DNA of 64,000 nt from an uncultured Sulfitobacter sp. (lineage in GTDB: Bacteria; Pseudomonadota; Alphaproteobacteria; Rhodobacterales; Rhodobacteraceae), in contig NZ_CANNBM010000005.1 of the NCBI RefSeq assembly GCF_947502895.1, positions 1 through 64,000 of the forward strand. The letters are read 5' to 3'. Position 1 is the first letter of the stretch. Every line of letters begins with the position of its first letter. Position numbers and translations under genes: made by a program. The notes below the pieces were generated by a model. It was not told where the DNA came from, searched no databases, and saw only the letters and a list, made by a program, of their open reading frames with translations. This document shows, one piece after another, positions 23,101 to 27,385 of this stretch.

Positions 23101-24612
23101 CGGGTCCGTAACCACAGGCGCCGCGGGAAACGAGACATTGCCCGTATTGCGGACAACCAACTGATAGCTGATCACATCGCCCACCGCATCGTAATCACTG
23201 GTCAACGCCGTCTTGGTCAACTCCAGCGATACGTCAGCAGCAGGACCAGGCAAATCGACTGTATCGGTTTGCGTGATCCGCCCGTCCAGCGGCGTGTCAG
23301 CAGAAACAGTGATTGTATTGCTTAGCTCATCCGCCGGATTGGCGACAAAGTCATCCACGTCCGATTGCAAAACCGTATAGCTACCAACACATGTGAAATC
23401 CTCGGTCGGGGCAAGGTCGGGCACATTACAGGTCAGCGAGGGGATCAAACTGTCGCTCACGGTAAAATTGCGCAACGTGACATCACCATCATTGCGGATC
23501 AAAAAGCTATAGGGTACCGAAGTACCCGCATTGCCAAAGCTGTTCAGGGTCGTGGACTTTTCCACAAACAAGACGGGGTTCGCTGCTGGTCCCGTCACTG
23601 TCACCGTATCAGTCAAAGAACCGAGGTTGCCAAAATCTGGCACACCAGTCGCACTGGCGATGTTTGTGATTTCCTGATTATCGTAGTCTTCCTGCGTGAT
23701 CTCGTAGCTTGCCGTACAAACTGCAAAATCAGCCACACCACCGGGATTTGTATCCTGAATGATTGACTTGTTACACGACACTGATGAGATCCTGTCGTCC
23801 TGCACTGCCAGTTGACGGATCGGCACAGAGCCGATGTTGGTGACAGTGTAGGTGTAATTTACTGTCTCACCCACCGCAGAGAACGTTGTGCGGTCTGCTG
23901 ACTTATCCAGCGTGTATCCTGGTGCGACAGTGACAATGTCAGTGTTGCCAAGGGTTGGACCACGGGTAAAATCCCAGTAATTGTCGTTCGGGGATTGGTC
24001 AAATACCTGTGTTGATGTTTGACCAGTCGTCAGAATATTCGCCATCAGAGCGGAATTAGTGCTGCTGAACCAGCCTGTGTTAAAAGTTCTATTGCCAAAT
24101 CCGTCGACCTGCCCAAAGCCGGTGGTGCCACTGGTATTGGTGATCTCGGTGCGCACATCAGACCAGTTGCCAACTGTAAAGCCATTCAGGCGAAGCGTGA
24201 TTTCGTCTTCGTCAAAACCACCGACCTGTGTATCACCATCATAGGCCGAAAAGCGTATATAGACATTGGAGAGCGCGCCGCCGAAATAATCCGAACAGCT
24301 GGAAAAGCCACAATCAAGCTGGATAGGGTCATTAATTGTAAAGGGGTTACCCCGAAACGCACGCGGGCTACCGTTGTTCTGATACCCCACAAAAGCGCCA
24401 GTGGGATCGGAAAACTGGTAATAGACGTTGCCGTTCACCCCAACCAATACAAAGGCGACACCGCCCGCCTCGGGGTATTCGCTTGGCAACGACAGAGACG
24501 TGCCCGGCACCGTGGAAGTAAAGTTTGTCGCGTCCGCTGTACGCGCAGCTGTCAACGCAAATAGAACCACAAGCAGCAAACCTGCTGCCTTACACCAATT
24601 AAATCGCTTCAT
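5152..24612 (-). CDS. Giant exported DUF11-type repeat protein (6486 aa)
   Basis: One uninterrupted frame of 19.46 kb. The N-terminus is a Sec signal peptide (MKRFNWCKAAGLLLVVLFAL, cleavage near TADA), followed by a unique domain of about 200 residues. Then come about 45 tandem modules of 100-150 residues that I count by the signature Q-x-D-[LIV]-D-x-G-x-[ILV]-x-N-[ATV] and the motif TNTGNVTL: DUF11/conserved-repeat beta-sandwich modules. After them are an Asp-rich thrombospondin-3-like stretch (6620-6722), a further classical DUF11 module, an SdrD-B-like module (GRVFDDRNGNGYQDG, EPGLPGVRL) and a half OmpA-like C-terminal segment (LGNGEAPDLGRARLRGMEKL). The start has no strong Shine-Dalgarno sequence. 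It is probably a surface adhesin or stalk, held by or exported with the downstream barrel protein. That role is inferred from architecture only. Confidence 0.85.
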   Translation of the reverse strand: MKRFNWCKAAGLLLVVLFALTAARTADATNFTSTVPGTSLSLPSEYPEAGGVAFVLVGVNGNVYYQFSDPTGAFVGYQNNGSPRAFRGNPFTINDPIQLDCGFSSCSDYFGGALSNVYIRFSAYDGDTQVGGFDEDEITLRLNGFTVGNWSDVRTEITNTSGTTGFGQVDGFGNRTFNTGWFSSTNSALMANILTTGQTSTQVFDQSPNDNYWDFTRGPTLGNTDIVTVAPGYTLDKSADRTTFSAVGETVNYTYTVTNIGSVPIRQLAVQDDRISSVSCNKSIIQDTNPGGVADFAVCTASYEITQEDYDNQEITNIASATGVPDFGNLGSLTDTVTVTGPAANPVLFVEKSTTLNSFGNAGTSVPYSFLIRNDGDVTLRNFTVSDSLIPSLTCNVPDLAPTEDFTCVGSYTVLQSDVDDFVANPADELSNTITVSADTPLDGRITQTDTVDLPGPAADVSLELTKTALTSDYDAVGDVISYQLVVRNTGNVSFPAAPVVTDPSAGAVTCPAGRVLPGNSVTCTASYSVMQADINAGEFENTATAQITIAGMSDSDTSTATVPAVRTTGLTLDKQLDASSPSQFDAVGTGLEYDYILTNTGNVDLLSPVVSDDRVGVTCPATLIAPGTSITCQSAVYATLQGDLNRGGVTNTATASATIAGPDGGTVTSNSDNVTVPAVQLPAIELTKTAPTVAAADFAAGNTVTYTFDVQNTGNVRISTGSIGVSEITVTDDKIGSFTCFAAPLARGETQSCTADYVLTANDVAAGVVVNTATAFAGSTTSNQVSAQISPNFNPEVSLAKVATTPSVGLLTDSINYTFTVTNTGDRVLRNPEELVTINDTLLSAPAVCTQPTTLAIGASFTCSGTRNGVTQPELDAGEVVNTATASFPFLNNGITSTITSDAARATVPVIANPQVVLAKQGPATYDTVTQSLTYTFIVSNPGNVTLRTATVTDPLIPELNCTLSDIAPNSSDSCTGTYAVSQSNIDLETFTNTASVTAQPVQGPQQTATDSSTATLQAGAGVKTATIEKQADINSFAAVGEQINYTFEVENTGTQTLTNLLVSDSLDANYSCIIATLAPSSTDRTCRYQHTIVQADIDAGEVINTATLSSSEIATVTDTSDIDGPVRAASYTFEKTAPAAFTAAGQTVDFLFTVVNTGNVTLSNLEISDPFFGSPVSCTIPTLAPGATDRSCTASYVTTQPDVNVGEISNTASITVDAPAGVGDPADQTSTAVLAGPAEIAGISITKLSTDGEYTTATDSEDYTFLVSNTGNVTLTGLVLNDPDLNFSCPLDDLLPGATTTTCSVGSGGANLTATKSFDQTDVDLGSYTNTAEVTGASLGQGTPVRAEDTVTVSGPPQVPALAIDKDTTFVGTFDTLGQTLDYTYRVFNRGNITLTGPITVEDDQIASVSCPELPSAGLAINDSILCTASATVTQPMLDAGFISNIATASVTQPVISQTLNGPTAVTVTSAPDTVRIEGTQTPRLRIDKRVKTGSAASYDAVDDEITFEYVITNIGNVTLLNQLTVSDDKISGTLNCGTPPLAPTQSVTCEQIYTADQGALDDGSVTNVATADTTFIDKTGVSIAVASAPDSVTVNAIQTVSLVVEKTFSGPANASFNLGQQLNYDVVVTNNGNVTIDGPITFDDSLVPFPAGFTCDPLTNNELLPGETLECTSVHNVTQNDLDLGAATNVVTVTGQFSGQPVTSPSDDAIFPVDAEPALTLTKVALPVTTTPADGTVAYDSTTDVVTYRYTVTNTGNVGLNGQILIEDDTITGPLECKPASINLPSSPDPTNPLPASSVSCEFTYVLKQDDLDLGSVTNNATAQTVFAPLSPTPTRVVSPNADATVVIDEMPRLTVLKEMITPIPNGAVFDQNLTYRLTATNEGNQTLFGVTLSDPLVPDLTCFVNPGSTVAPVNVNLAPGGALECTGVYQVSQTNVDAQVLVNTATATATDPQGVTVGDTDDHELTLVDPLVTMVVAKTINRVGNSSSDFNAVGEQVSFSVSVQNTGNITLQTATITDDRLVVPTSCTVGPIAPGDTDNSCEFVYTITQGDIDNINTDGNGVFGGFTNTANVVATPNNLSLDPITGSGDVFVRGPNREPDFTLLKTADTALIDTFGQVVTYSYLVANTGNVTLTEVPKINDDKIGVFDCAPFPSGGLAPLTDYTCTATYPVSQADLDTGGVTNTATITSTQVVPTPDDTATLTIDATQTPGVSIVKTPAPATALAVGEDITYTYVVTNTGNVTLTDVTVDDQHTAANGVSTLAVGGDTLTTDVQEIGTSVDSAAAGIWSTLGPDDVVTFTATYRVTQADIDAQFTLSNIATVRANGPTGTQPPTDQDSASVTTAPKAPSIEVNKTADISNITTPAVVGQQVPFRITVANTGNQTLDPPALTDTLTDLDGNTVRMTVTPALATSDNGDTNNNNRLDVGETWVYEARYDVTQPAIDAGGIRNAVSVTADDPQGDPVGDDAVTPDIILNGIPKIAVVKTAVTDDGGDGVLDVDDTITYTYTITNTGLLDVLDVAVIETAFGGSGTDPTPIYASGGADLGGVAGIRDLPVGSGTMTFTATYALTQIDLDAGEISNQATASGVSAAGVPAIDVSDDDSTGDGAEDATVTQLGREGALIVEKRIGVTDLSTPPAVGDTVNFIITVFNDGNQSLTAPVLVDTLTDADGGPLTMTVAPTFVSSDGNADNILEVGETWTYAASYDLTQPALDAGGIANTVEATANDPDGNAVTDVSDDDGGTTDANGDGDPANDPTPFALTTAPALVVEKRSDASALSDPPRAGEQVGFTIEVTNTGNQTLSAPVLADTLTDADGEALTLTVLPAYDSGDADTDGDFDVGETWVFLASYDLDQQALDAGGISNTVTATATDPDGAPITDVSDDDAAATDADGDNDPSNDPTMVPLTADPMLVVEKRADTSALNVPAEVGDIVNFTITLENTGNQTLTDPLLADTLLDSNNETLTLTAGPTLDPSTDTNANGALDVDEVWEYTASFALDQQAIDAGGLSNSVLAVAKDPDGNDVSDTSDDDAGATDGADGDSDPSNDPTVATFGTDPDLDVLKTGVVNTGSDGRADAGDTITYTFTVTNTGNQTLFDVIVTETGFAGTGTAPVPVYANGGVALGGDGAVLDLPVGSDTIIFTATYSLTQEDIDAGAVVNQATASATDPSGNDLSDLSDPADLDGDAPTETPIVRAPAVQTVKTASPNLSTPVQVGDVINYTISLINTGNVTLSDPTVTDTLVDADGNTLTLTSGPTFDGGDLDGDGRVDVGETWAYLAQFVLNQSAIDAGGVANTAIGAAVDPANTSVSDVSDDGAGTPADDDPTVTDLPAAAAIGLVKTSQLDLGSDGVASVGDVVTYTYSLSNAGNVSVLDPVITETAFGGSGTAPVPVLQSGGAPLGGGAALDLPVGDGVMVYTATYALTQIDIDAGQISNEALASGDLPGGGTISDASDDTTPGVGESDPTVTIIPNEPALEVTKTADTSGIQTPVGLGDIIEFTITARNTGNVTLGNVQLTDTFTRRDGTTLSLIPTLRSGDNGTLGSIDVGEAWEYRAQYALTQQDLDAGGVRNAALVETTAPDGTPVSDRADDGDDSDGNTSDDPVEVNLQGSPDIAMVKRLASGAPVPFDALDQIIPFEFIVTNTGNITLTAPVTINDPIIDAQLLGGVTCPAPPLAPGASMTCTGSYRVGQADLDEGTLVNSATATVTQPLLPVAPGDPISTTVTTDPSEITSPATQSPALITAKGIAPTSPGSFSAVGDQITYTFTVTNTGNVTLAGPVTVDDDQIGTGLACAAGPVAPQASVSCSHIWTAQQEDLDLGEVTNTATSQAVFNNTPVQSPAVTATVPAVQTKSLAMEKTLLSAAPDLFDVGSVLSYQFAVTNTGNVTIDGPITINDVLAADATCPALPNGKLPPQASLTCTGSYALRVSDLQLGSTNNTATASGIFDGVPVVSPSDSAIYPVDAAPALSVTKDSVPSDITFATVGDIINYTYSVTNSANTGLTEDVTVMDDRIPTPIVCHDAAADGVFGVGRTATCEASYAVTQADLDAGFVTNEAFAQTIFAPGTPNEVTVLSPAVTKTVQGDVAPAVSLAKEIAAPVGVVSVGQDITYRLTAMNTGNQTINGVVISDAMLTQLTCTVDGLAAPANTVLAPEQALVCEGIYRVTQADVDAQSLINLASVAGQSPQGVPVVASDEIAAPVVTPAPELTIVKTLVPAPADGQPAFTAAGQTIQFRLTARNTGNVTLNNVELSDARITTPTSCDIGTLAPSQENGSCLVSYLTTQEDVNAVNGNVQPFGGFLNVANGTAVAATPDAPAVTGSGELFVRGPDHVPAFSLTKSADVLQVTAAGETINYLYLVTNSGNITVTSQPQVTDDRIANVTCAPIPAAGLAPGEVLRCEAPYVVTQADMNAGEITNIARAFSDEAPLPANIGSETATVTVPAIADPQIVIEKTADMVTGAGAGDVVTYTYTVTNTGNLTLTDVIVSDMHTSAAGTVALAVTGDRLADDIVPTGDSTDAVADNGRWSSLAPDDVVRFTAQYTVTQQDVDTQTVLRNTALVTATGPDGSTPLFTDTLEVTPQMSAPALTVIKTVDEGALSTPPLAGDVLDYTITVANTGNQTLRNITLIDTLRRLDGATVTPAPRPVFVSGDADADGIMEVGEIWTYAVQYTLAQEDVNAGGISNQVTARGVAPDNALVLDASDDGITANGETNPTTTSIPSMPAIEGVKTIASGAPEVGSVIGFEIAIRNIGNVSLTDVGVASDTLTRADGETLLLDSEPVFVGASAGSSVGLLLPEEVATYRAFYTLVQADIDAGGIVNTARVIGTPPVGSPLTDVTDNGDDGDGNSESDPTVLTVPPAPALGLLKRLDDDAPASYDTVGQTLDYVFEVTNTGNISLAGPISIDDPLITEAGGAIVCALVPEGGLLPEEMLTCTGSYAVTQADIDAGQIDNSATAASDGVISEPATSTILAQQMPSLALDKVASPISSIDFVTGAVVSYTYTTTNTGNVTISETVIVTDNIIAASDITCDAFPADGLAPGAEYVCRADYSVTATDVDLGSVTNLASATDGTTQSPLTSETIPDQGIPALSVVKTAQKDATFSDVGDVLSYSFAVTNSGTRTFASQVTVTDSLFGEVVCFDPSAPDPDLAAGETVTCGGTYAVTQADLDRGFVVNEAFAQTLFGADDTPVTSPPSAVIVQADIAPALSLAKTVATLPVTQAGQTLTYTLTATNSGNQTLRGVSVLDPMLNDFTCAQDTLLRGETLVCSGSYVVRQTDVDAGSLTNVADARGITPQGNAVEAQQTLVVDMPAAAPSVRLTKTATPAPFGAVGSTLTYLFEVENTGNVTLTNLVVTDVMDADYQCTIPVLTPNAVNNGCTMMRVVEQSDVDAGTIENTATVTGDAPGGLDASDTVTIVTDGPTRVGSLEATKTVGAAASVAGASVTFTLQVENTGNVSLTDVAIIDTMSTFAGATITLDAPFALRGTSDANANGILDVGEAWIYTATRTLRQSDLNSGGLRNQVSVTARDPEGQALSDLSDDGIDSDGDTTSDVTEFTVAAAPELSVVKTVVSAGNQVGETVTFQIDALNTGNQDLSDLRADDSMTRIDGTSVPADVTAVNVPDLLSPGQTAVWRVIHVLTQDDIDAGGLANSALITSTDLAGNAVTGLSNNGIDTDGNLTDDPTVVMIDLAPGLEVIKTAPVVGGGAGEVVEYLITARNTGNVTLNGINLTDSTTDLQGESARAPSVVFVSADGAPASPAGSLAPGETATYRVDVPLTQSDVDIGGLINTVTARALTPTGAALLEISDDDGVGLDDPTVVMVAPAPSFDISKDAGTNTLIFPTVERATFTISVTNTGNITQSGIQVSDDLAAFVAPATLLAEAYPPEVRIEGFTDGSANAAYNGTSQTALLSGDATLAPNETGTITLTLVYAAAAGQPAAPNTASVISSQLAIPTEDDAIVQTTDQDGDGIPDYLESPTSDRDGDGTPDRFDYDPTGAFYCEDDGRLLTGGMVTVSGGGFTQTGVGSSGPITIVRSGNDGTYQFFVTAAGTYSLGLTYPDGTQASTARQSGGNLDATRYAPASVGVIGASPAGETRLLTDFSASANPFFTSFTIAEGDPILIGNNIPIRTCEGLTDVVATKSVDRRSAVFGETVNYTLSFTNNTTVAIPNARIVDMLPSGMLYTPGSGRVDGVAVDPTVAGRRLEWRSDLGAGATTVVTLSARVARTGEFGKRTNRTFLEDRFGRALSNTAEAIVRIEPEHVFDCSDVIGRVFDDRNGNGYQDGPGTLPEPIIEDSYVGGGKFGKLDRIPQREDQSEPGLPGVRLVTPDGIKITTDEHGRYSLPCAALPRNIGSNFMLKLDTRTLPTGYSVTTENPRVVRLTAGKFAKMNFGARLGNVVDIDLTAAAFVSGGTAPKPTLSGAVDGLIGQIATTPSVLHLTYVLGNGEAPDLGRARLRGMEKLIRQRWRGKGRYKLVIEKTVTKTK
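5825..23930 (-). repeat. Array of about 45 DUF11-like modules, coding
   Basis: Tandem coding repeats of roughly 330-450 bases inside the giant gene. The protein consensus is K-x-(V-G-D)-x-[IV]-x-Y-x-[FY]-x-V-x-N-T-G-N-[VI]-T-L, a short acidic DD stretch, then T-Q-x-D-[LIV]-D-x-G-x-[VI]-x-N-T-A-T-A. Modules are divergent rather than identical, so the array should be stable against recombination and assembles without breaks. Two compositional classes alternate in blocks: modules with a pair of cysteines, and modules without cysteine but with Asp-rich linkers (DADGDNDPSNDPT type). The order of module types recurs along the array. Confidence 0.85.
6615..6740 (-). other. Thrombospondin type 3-like calcium-binding segment
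   Basis: Within the giant gene the protein reads DQDGDGIPDYLESPTSD followed by RDGDGTPDRFDYDPTG. The DxDGDGxPD pattern is typical of thrombospondin type 3 / OmpA-linker calcium-binding repeats. It separates the long repeat array from the C-terminal SdrD-like and OmpA-like part and may act as a calcium-stiffened hinge near the cell surface. Confidence 0.7.
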
Positions 24613-24932
24613 CTTATAGCCGCTACGCAGAAGACACTTCAGCTATAACGTGCCACATCACGGGCAAATTCTAGCCTTATATCAGCCGCGCACCTTCCCC
24701 AGTAACGCCCCAGCTTTCAGCGGGTATGCAGATCTGATGCTGTTTGGGGCAAGGGGAATAATTAACCTTTTAAACACCCTAATCACTTTTCCGAAATCTG
24801 TTGCAACAATTCCCCTCAAGCGAGAACCTACATGCACTTTCCTGCAAAGGCAGATTGTTGCCCGTACCCCATATCGGGTATGCTTTTCATCTGATGCGAT
24901 CCGCACCCTATCTTTCAGGCAAAGCACCCTCT
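24613..24932. other. Divergent intergenic region between giant gene and LuxR-type regulator
   Basis: A 320-base spacer between divergent starts at 24612 (minus) and 24933 (plus). It is AT-richer than its flanks around 24750-24800. It should hold both promoters; I found no unambiguous -35/-10 pair. A near-perfect 16-base dyad lies at 24865-24880. Confidence 0.6.
24865..24880. promoter_or_regulatory. Dyad, candidate operator for the divergent LuxR-type regulator
   Basis: TACCCCATATCGGGTA pairs at 7 of 8 positions (TACCC, six-base centre with ATAT, GGGTA). Length and form resemble boxes bound by LuxR-type dimers. It lies 52 bases before the regulator start and about 250 bases from the giant gene start, so it could serve autoregulation or both directions. 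The assignment is inferred from position. Confidence 0.4.
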
Positions 24933-26657
24933 ATGACCCAGCACCTTGCACCAAATGACCCCAAAACCAAAAGCGAACTGATCGAGAGCATTTATCGGAT
25001 CGCATTAGAGCCACAGACATACGACAGCTTTATGGGCCATTGGGACGAGTTCATTCTGGAGCAGATATCCAAACTAAACACACTGCAAGCCAGCACAGCT
25101 GCCGTTAATACAGCACTGAGCGAAACCGAGATAACAAACCACTTTGCCATTGCCATGCAGTTGCTGGAACAAGCAGGTCGACCCGAAATAGCGAACAAGC
25201 CAGAAACAACCCGAAGCAGTGTTCCGCAGCTGGTCTTCAGCAGCTCTGGCATGCTGGTCTGGCACAACAATGCCGCCCGTACGGCATTCGGCATAGGGCA
25301 CGGCGCAACGCTGGATGATTTCACTCTGTCAGATACCCACCGCACACAAGTACGCGAACTCTTGTCAGGGCAGTTCACCGCGCGGACGGTACTTGTCCGC
25401 GTAATGCCCGCCGATGGTGAAAAACCTCTGCCTATGGCGTTCCAGCTTTCCACCACCTCGGCGCAAGAGCGTCTTTTTATGGCAACTCAGGTTAGACAGA
25501 GCTGGCCGGAAACAACAGGCCCATTGCTGGCCAGTGGATTCGGCCTCAGCGCATCCGAGATCGACATCTGCGCACTCTTGATTGAAGGGCAGAACCCCGC
25601 AGAAATTGCCCAAACCCGCAAAAGCGCTTTGGGAACTGTGCGCACGCAAATCAAAAAAATCCTGCAAAAAACGGACTCTTCGGGGCAAGTTGAATTGGTC
25701 AGCCTGCTGCATTCAACCATGCGACTGGCAGAAGACGACACGCCCGATCAAATCCCCGAGGCGAAAATTCCCGACCGTGTCTTGAATGTGCAGCTTGCGA
25801 ACCGCGTCATGCCTGTCGAAACTTTTGGTGATCCGAACGGCACGCCAATCATTTTCTTCCATGGCATGTTGGACGGAAACACTATGACGGATCGCTTGCG
25901 ACGGCTCCTCCATGAACATGGCTTTCACCTGATTTGTCCGGTCCGCCCCTCTTTTGGCAACGCCACACCCGATGATACCGGACCGATTTCAACCGCCCCC
26001 CAAAGACTTGCCCGTGATGTCGAAGTGCTGCTGGATACAACGGGCGCAAAACGTCCTATCCTGCTGGGGCATATGGCCGGATCGGTTTATGCGTTTGCGA
26101 CAGCCGCCCATTTGGGCGATCGCGTGCGTGCGGTACTGAACGTCTCGGGCGGCGTGCCAATCGTGTCGCCTTCCCAATTTGCCTCGATGTCTGTCCGGCA
26201 ACGAGTGGTAGCACTCACGGCACGCTATACCCCACGCGTGCTACCGTTCGTCGTGCGGGCAGGTATCAACCAGCTTGATAATGCAGGAGAGCGGCAATTC
26301 CTCCATTCGCTTTATCAGAACAGCCCGTGTGACATGCGCACTGTTGCAGATCTGGAAATCCGCGATATCGTCGTTGCCGGTTTTTATTTTACCATCACGC
26401 AGGGCCATAGTGCGTTTGAGATCGACAGTTACCATGTGGTGCGTAATTGGAGCGCCACAGTCGCAGACACAGATATTCCGATAGAGCTGTTGCACGGCGT
26501 GCATGATCCTGTTGTCAGCATCGACTCTGTGCGCGACTTCCAAGCACGTCACAGCAACCGCGCCCGCCTGACCGAGCTGGAAAATACGGGCCAGCTGGTT
26601 TTATACGAGCAACCCGATGCGCTGATCGAAGCGCTGGAGCGCCTGCGCAATTCCTAA
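24933..26657 (+). CDS. LuxR-type regulator fused to a degenerate alpha/beta-hydrolase domain
   Basis: A 574-residue fusion. The N-terminal part includes a PAS-like stretch (about 93-190, QLVFSSSGMLVWHNNAARTA), then a LuxR-type helix-turn-helix (about 193-256, LSASEIDICALLIEGQNPAEIAQTRKSALGTVRTQ), then an alpha/beta-hydrolase fold (about 286-570). The hydrolase keeps the oxyanion region (FFHGMLDG), the RPSFG motif and the acid (Asp525 in HGVHDPVV). The nucleophile elbow, however, reads GHMAGS, with Met381 where Ser is expected, and Gln554 sits where the catalytic His is expected (TGQLVLYEQPD). The domain is therefore probably a ligand sensor, not an enzyme. The upstream in-frame start at 24801 is less likely; ATG 24933 begins the conserved part. 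Its divergent position suggests it controls the giant-protein operon. Confidence 0.8.
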   Translation: MTQHLAPNDPKTKSELIESIYRIALEPQTYDSFMGHWDEFILEQISKLNTLQASTAAVNTALSETEITNHFAIAMQLLEQAGRPEIANKPETTRSSVPQLVFSSSGMLVWHNNAARTAFGIGHGATLDDFTLSDTHRTQVRELLSGQFTARTVLVRVMPADGEKPLPMAFQLSTTSAQERLFMATQVRQSWPETTGPLLASGFGLSASEIDICALLIEGQNPAEIAQTRKSALGTVRTQIKKILQKTDSSGQVELVSLLHSTMRLAEDDTPDQIPEAKIPDRVLNVQLANRVMPVETFGDPNGTPIIFFHGMLDGNTMTDRLRRLLHEHGFHLICPVRPSFGNATPDDTGPISTAPQRLARDVEVLLDTTGAKRPILLGHMAGSVYAFATAAHLGDRVRAVLNVSGGVPIVSPSQFASMSVRQRVVALTARYTPRVLPFVVRAGINQLDNAGERQFLHSLYQNSPCDMRTVADLEIRDIVVAGFYFTITQGHSAFEIDSYHVVRNWSATVADTDIPIELLHGVHDPVVSIDSVRDFQARHSNRARLTELENTGQLVLYEQPDALIEALERLRNS

Positions 26658-26728
26658 CCACGCGCTGCCATTCTTGCGCCTTTGGTGTCGCCCGACTAGA
26701 ACGAAGCATCAAACCCGTCAGGACGCTC

Positions 26729-27379
26729 ATGACCACAGCCCCCCTACCCGACCACGAGATTACCTACCGCAAGGCGCGCGATCTGATCCTGTTTGGAGAA
26801 CTCGCCCCCGGCGAAGCGGTGACCATTCAGGGGATCGTCGACCGTTTGGGCACAGGCATCACGCCGGCCCGCGAGGCAATACGCCGCCTCACCGCCGAAG
26901 GCGCGCTACGCTCCAGCGACAACCGCCGCCTCATGGTGCCTGAGTTGACGATGGAGCAGTTACAAGAGCTGACCTATGCGCGCACAGGCATCGAGCCGCA
27001 GATCGCTCGGCTTGCTGCCGTGGGCATTACATCTGCTGAAATCGACGCGTTAGAGAAGATTGACGCCCAAGTAAATGCCGCCCTTTCGGCTGGCAACATC
27101 CATGACTATCTACGCTACAATCATGTATTCCACTGGACGCTTTATGCCCATTCGGAAGCTGAAATTCTAATGGCAACAGCAGCCGCGCACTGGCTGCGGG
27201 TGGGCCCCTCGTTGCGTGGAATGGTCAAACGCAACGAAACTACCCCACTACCGGACATGCACGAAGTCGCCATAGCAGCATTGCGCGATGGTGATTACGA
27301 AGCCGTAGGCGAAGCTATCCACAACGATATTCTTCAGGGTCATGCAAACATCGCCCAAGGTCTCGAAGCAGCAGAATAG
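26729..27379 (+). CDS. GntR-family regulator with FCD domain
   Basis: A 216-residue regulator: winged helix at about 10-75 (VTIQGIVDRLGTGITPAREAIRRLTAEGALR) and an all-helical FCD ligand domain at about 80-210. The FCD metal-site residues appear present: N-H in YNHVFHWTLY, H in DMHEVAIAAL and H in AIHNDIL. Such proteins usually sense small carboxylates or sugar acids. An AGGAC-type ribosome site precedes ATG 26729. It stands alone, 71 bases after the LuxR fusion gene and convergent with fbp, so its target is not evident from context. Confidence 0.88.
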   Translation: MTTAPLPDHEITYRKARDLILFGELAPGEAVTIQGIVDRLGTGITPAREAIRRLTAEGALRSSDNRRLMVPELTMEQLQELTYARTGIEPQIARLAAVGITSAEIDALEKIDAQVNAALSAGNIHDYLRYNHVFHWTLYAHSEAEILMATAAAHWLRVGPSLRGMVKRNETTPLPDMHEVAIAALRDGDYEAVGEAIHNDILQGHANIAQGLEAAE

Positions 27380-27385
27380 AGCCTG

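Noticed and set aside
5825..23930. Giant frame as an assembly artefact of collapsed or fused repeats
   Set aside because: Modules are divergent from each other and the frame stays open over 19 kb; an artefact would give near-identical copies or frameshifts.
5825..23930. CRISPR array or non-coding tandem repeats
   Set aside because: The periodicity is at protein level with variable unit length; no short identical repeats with spacers were seen.
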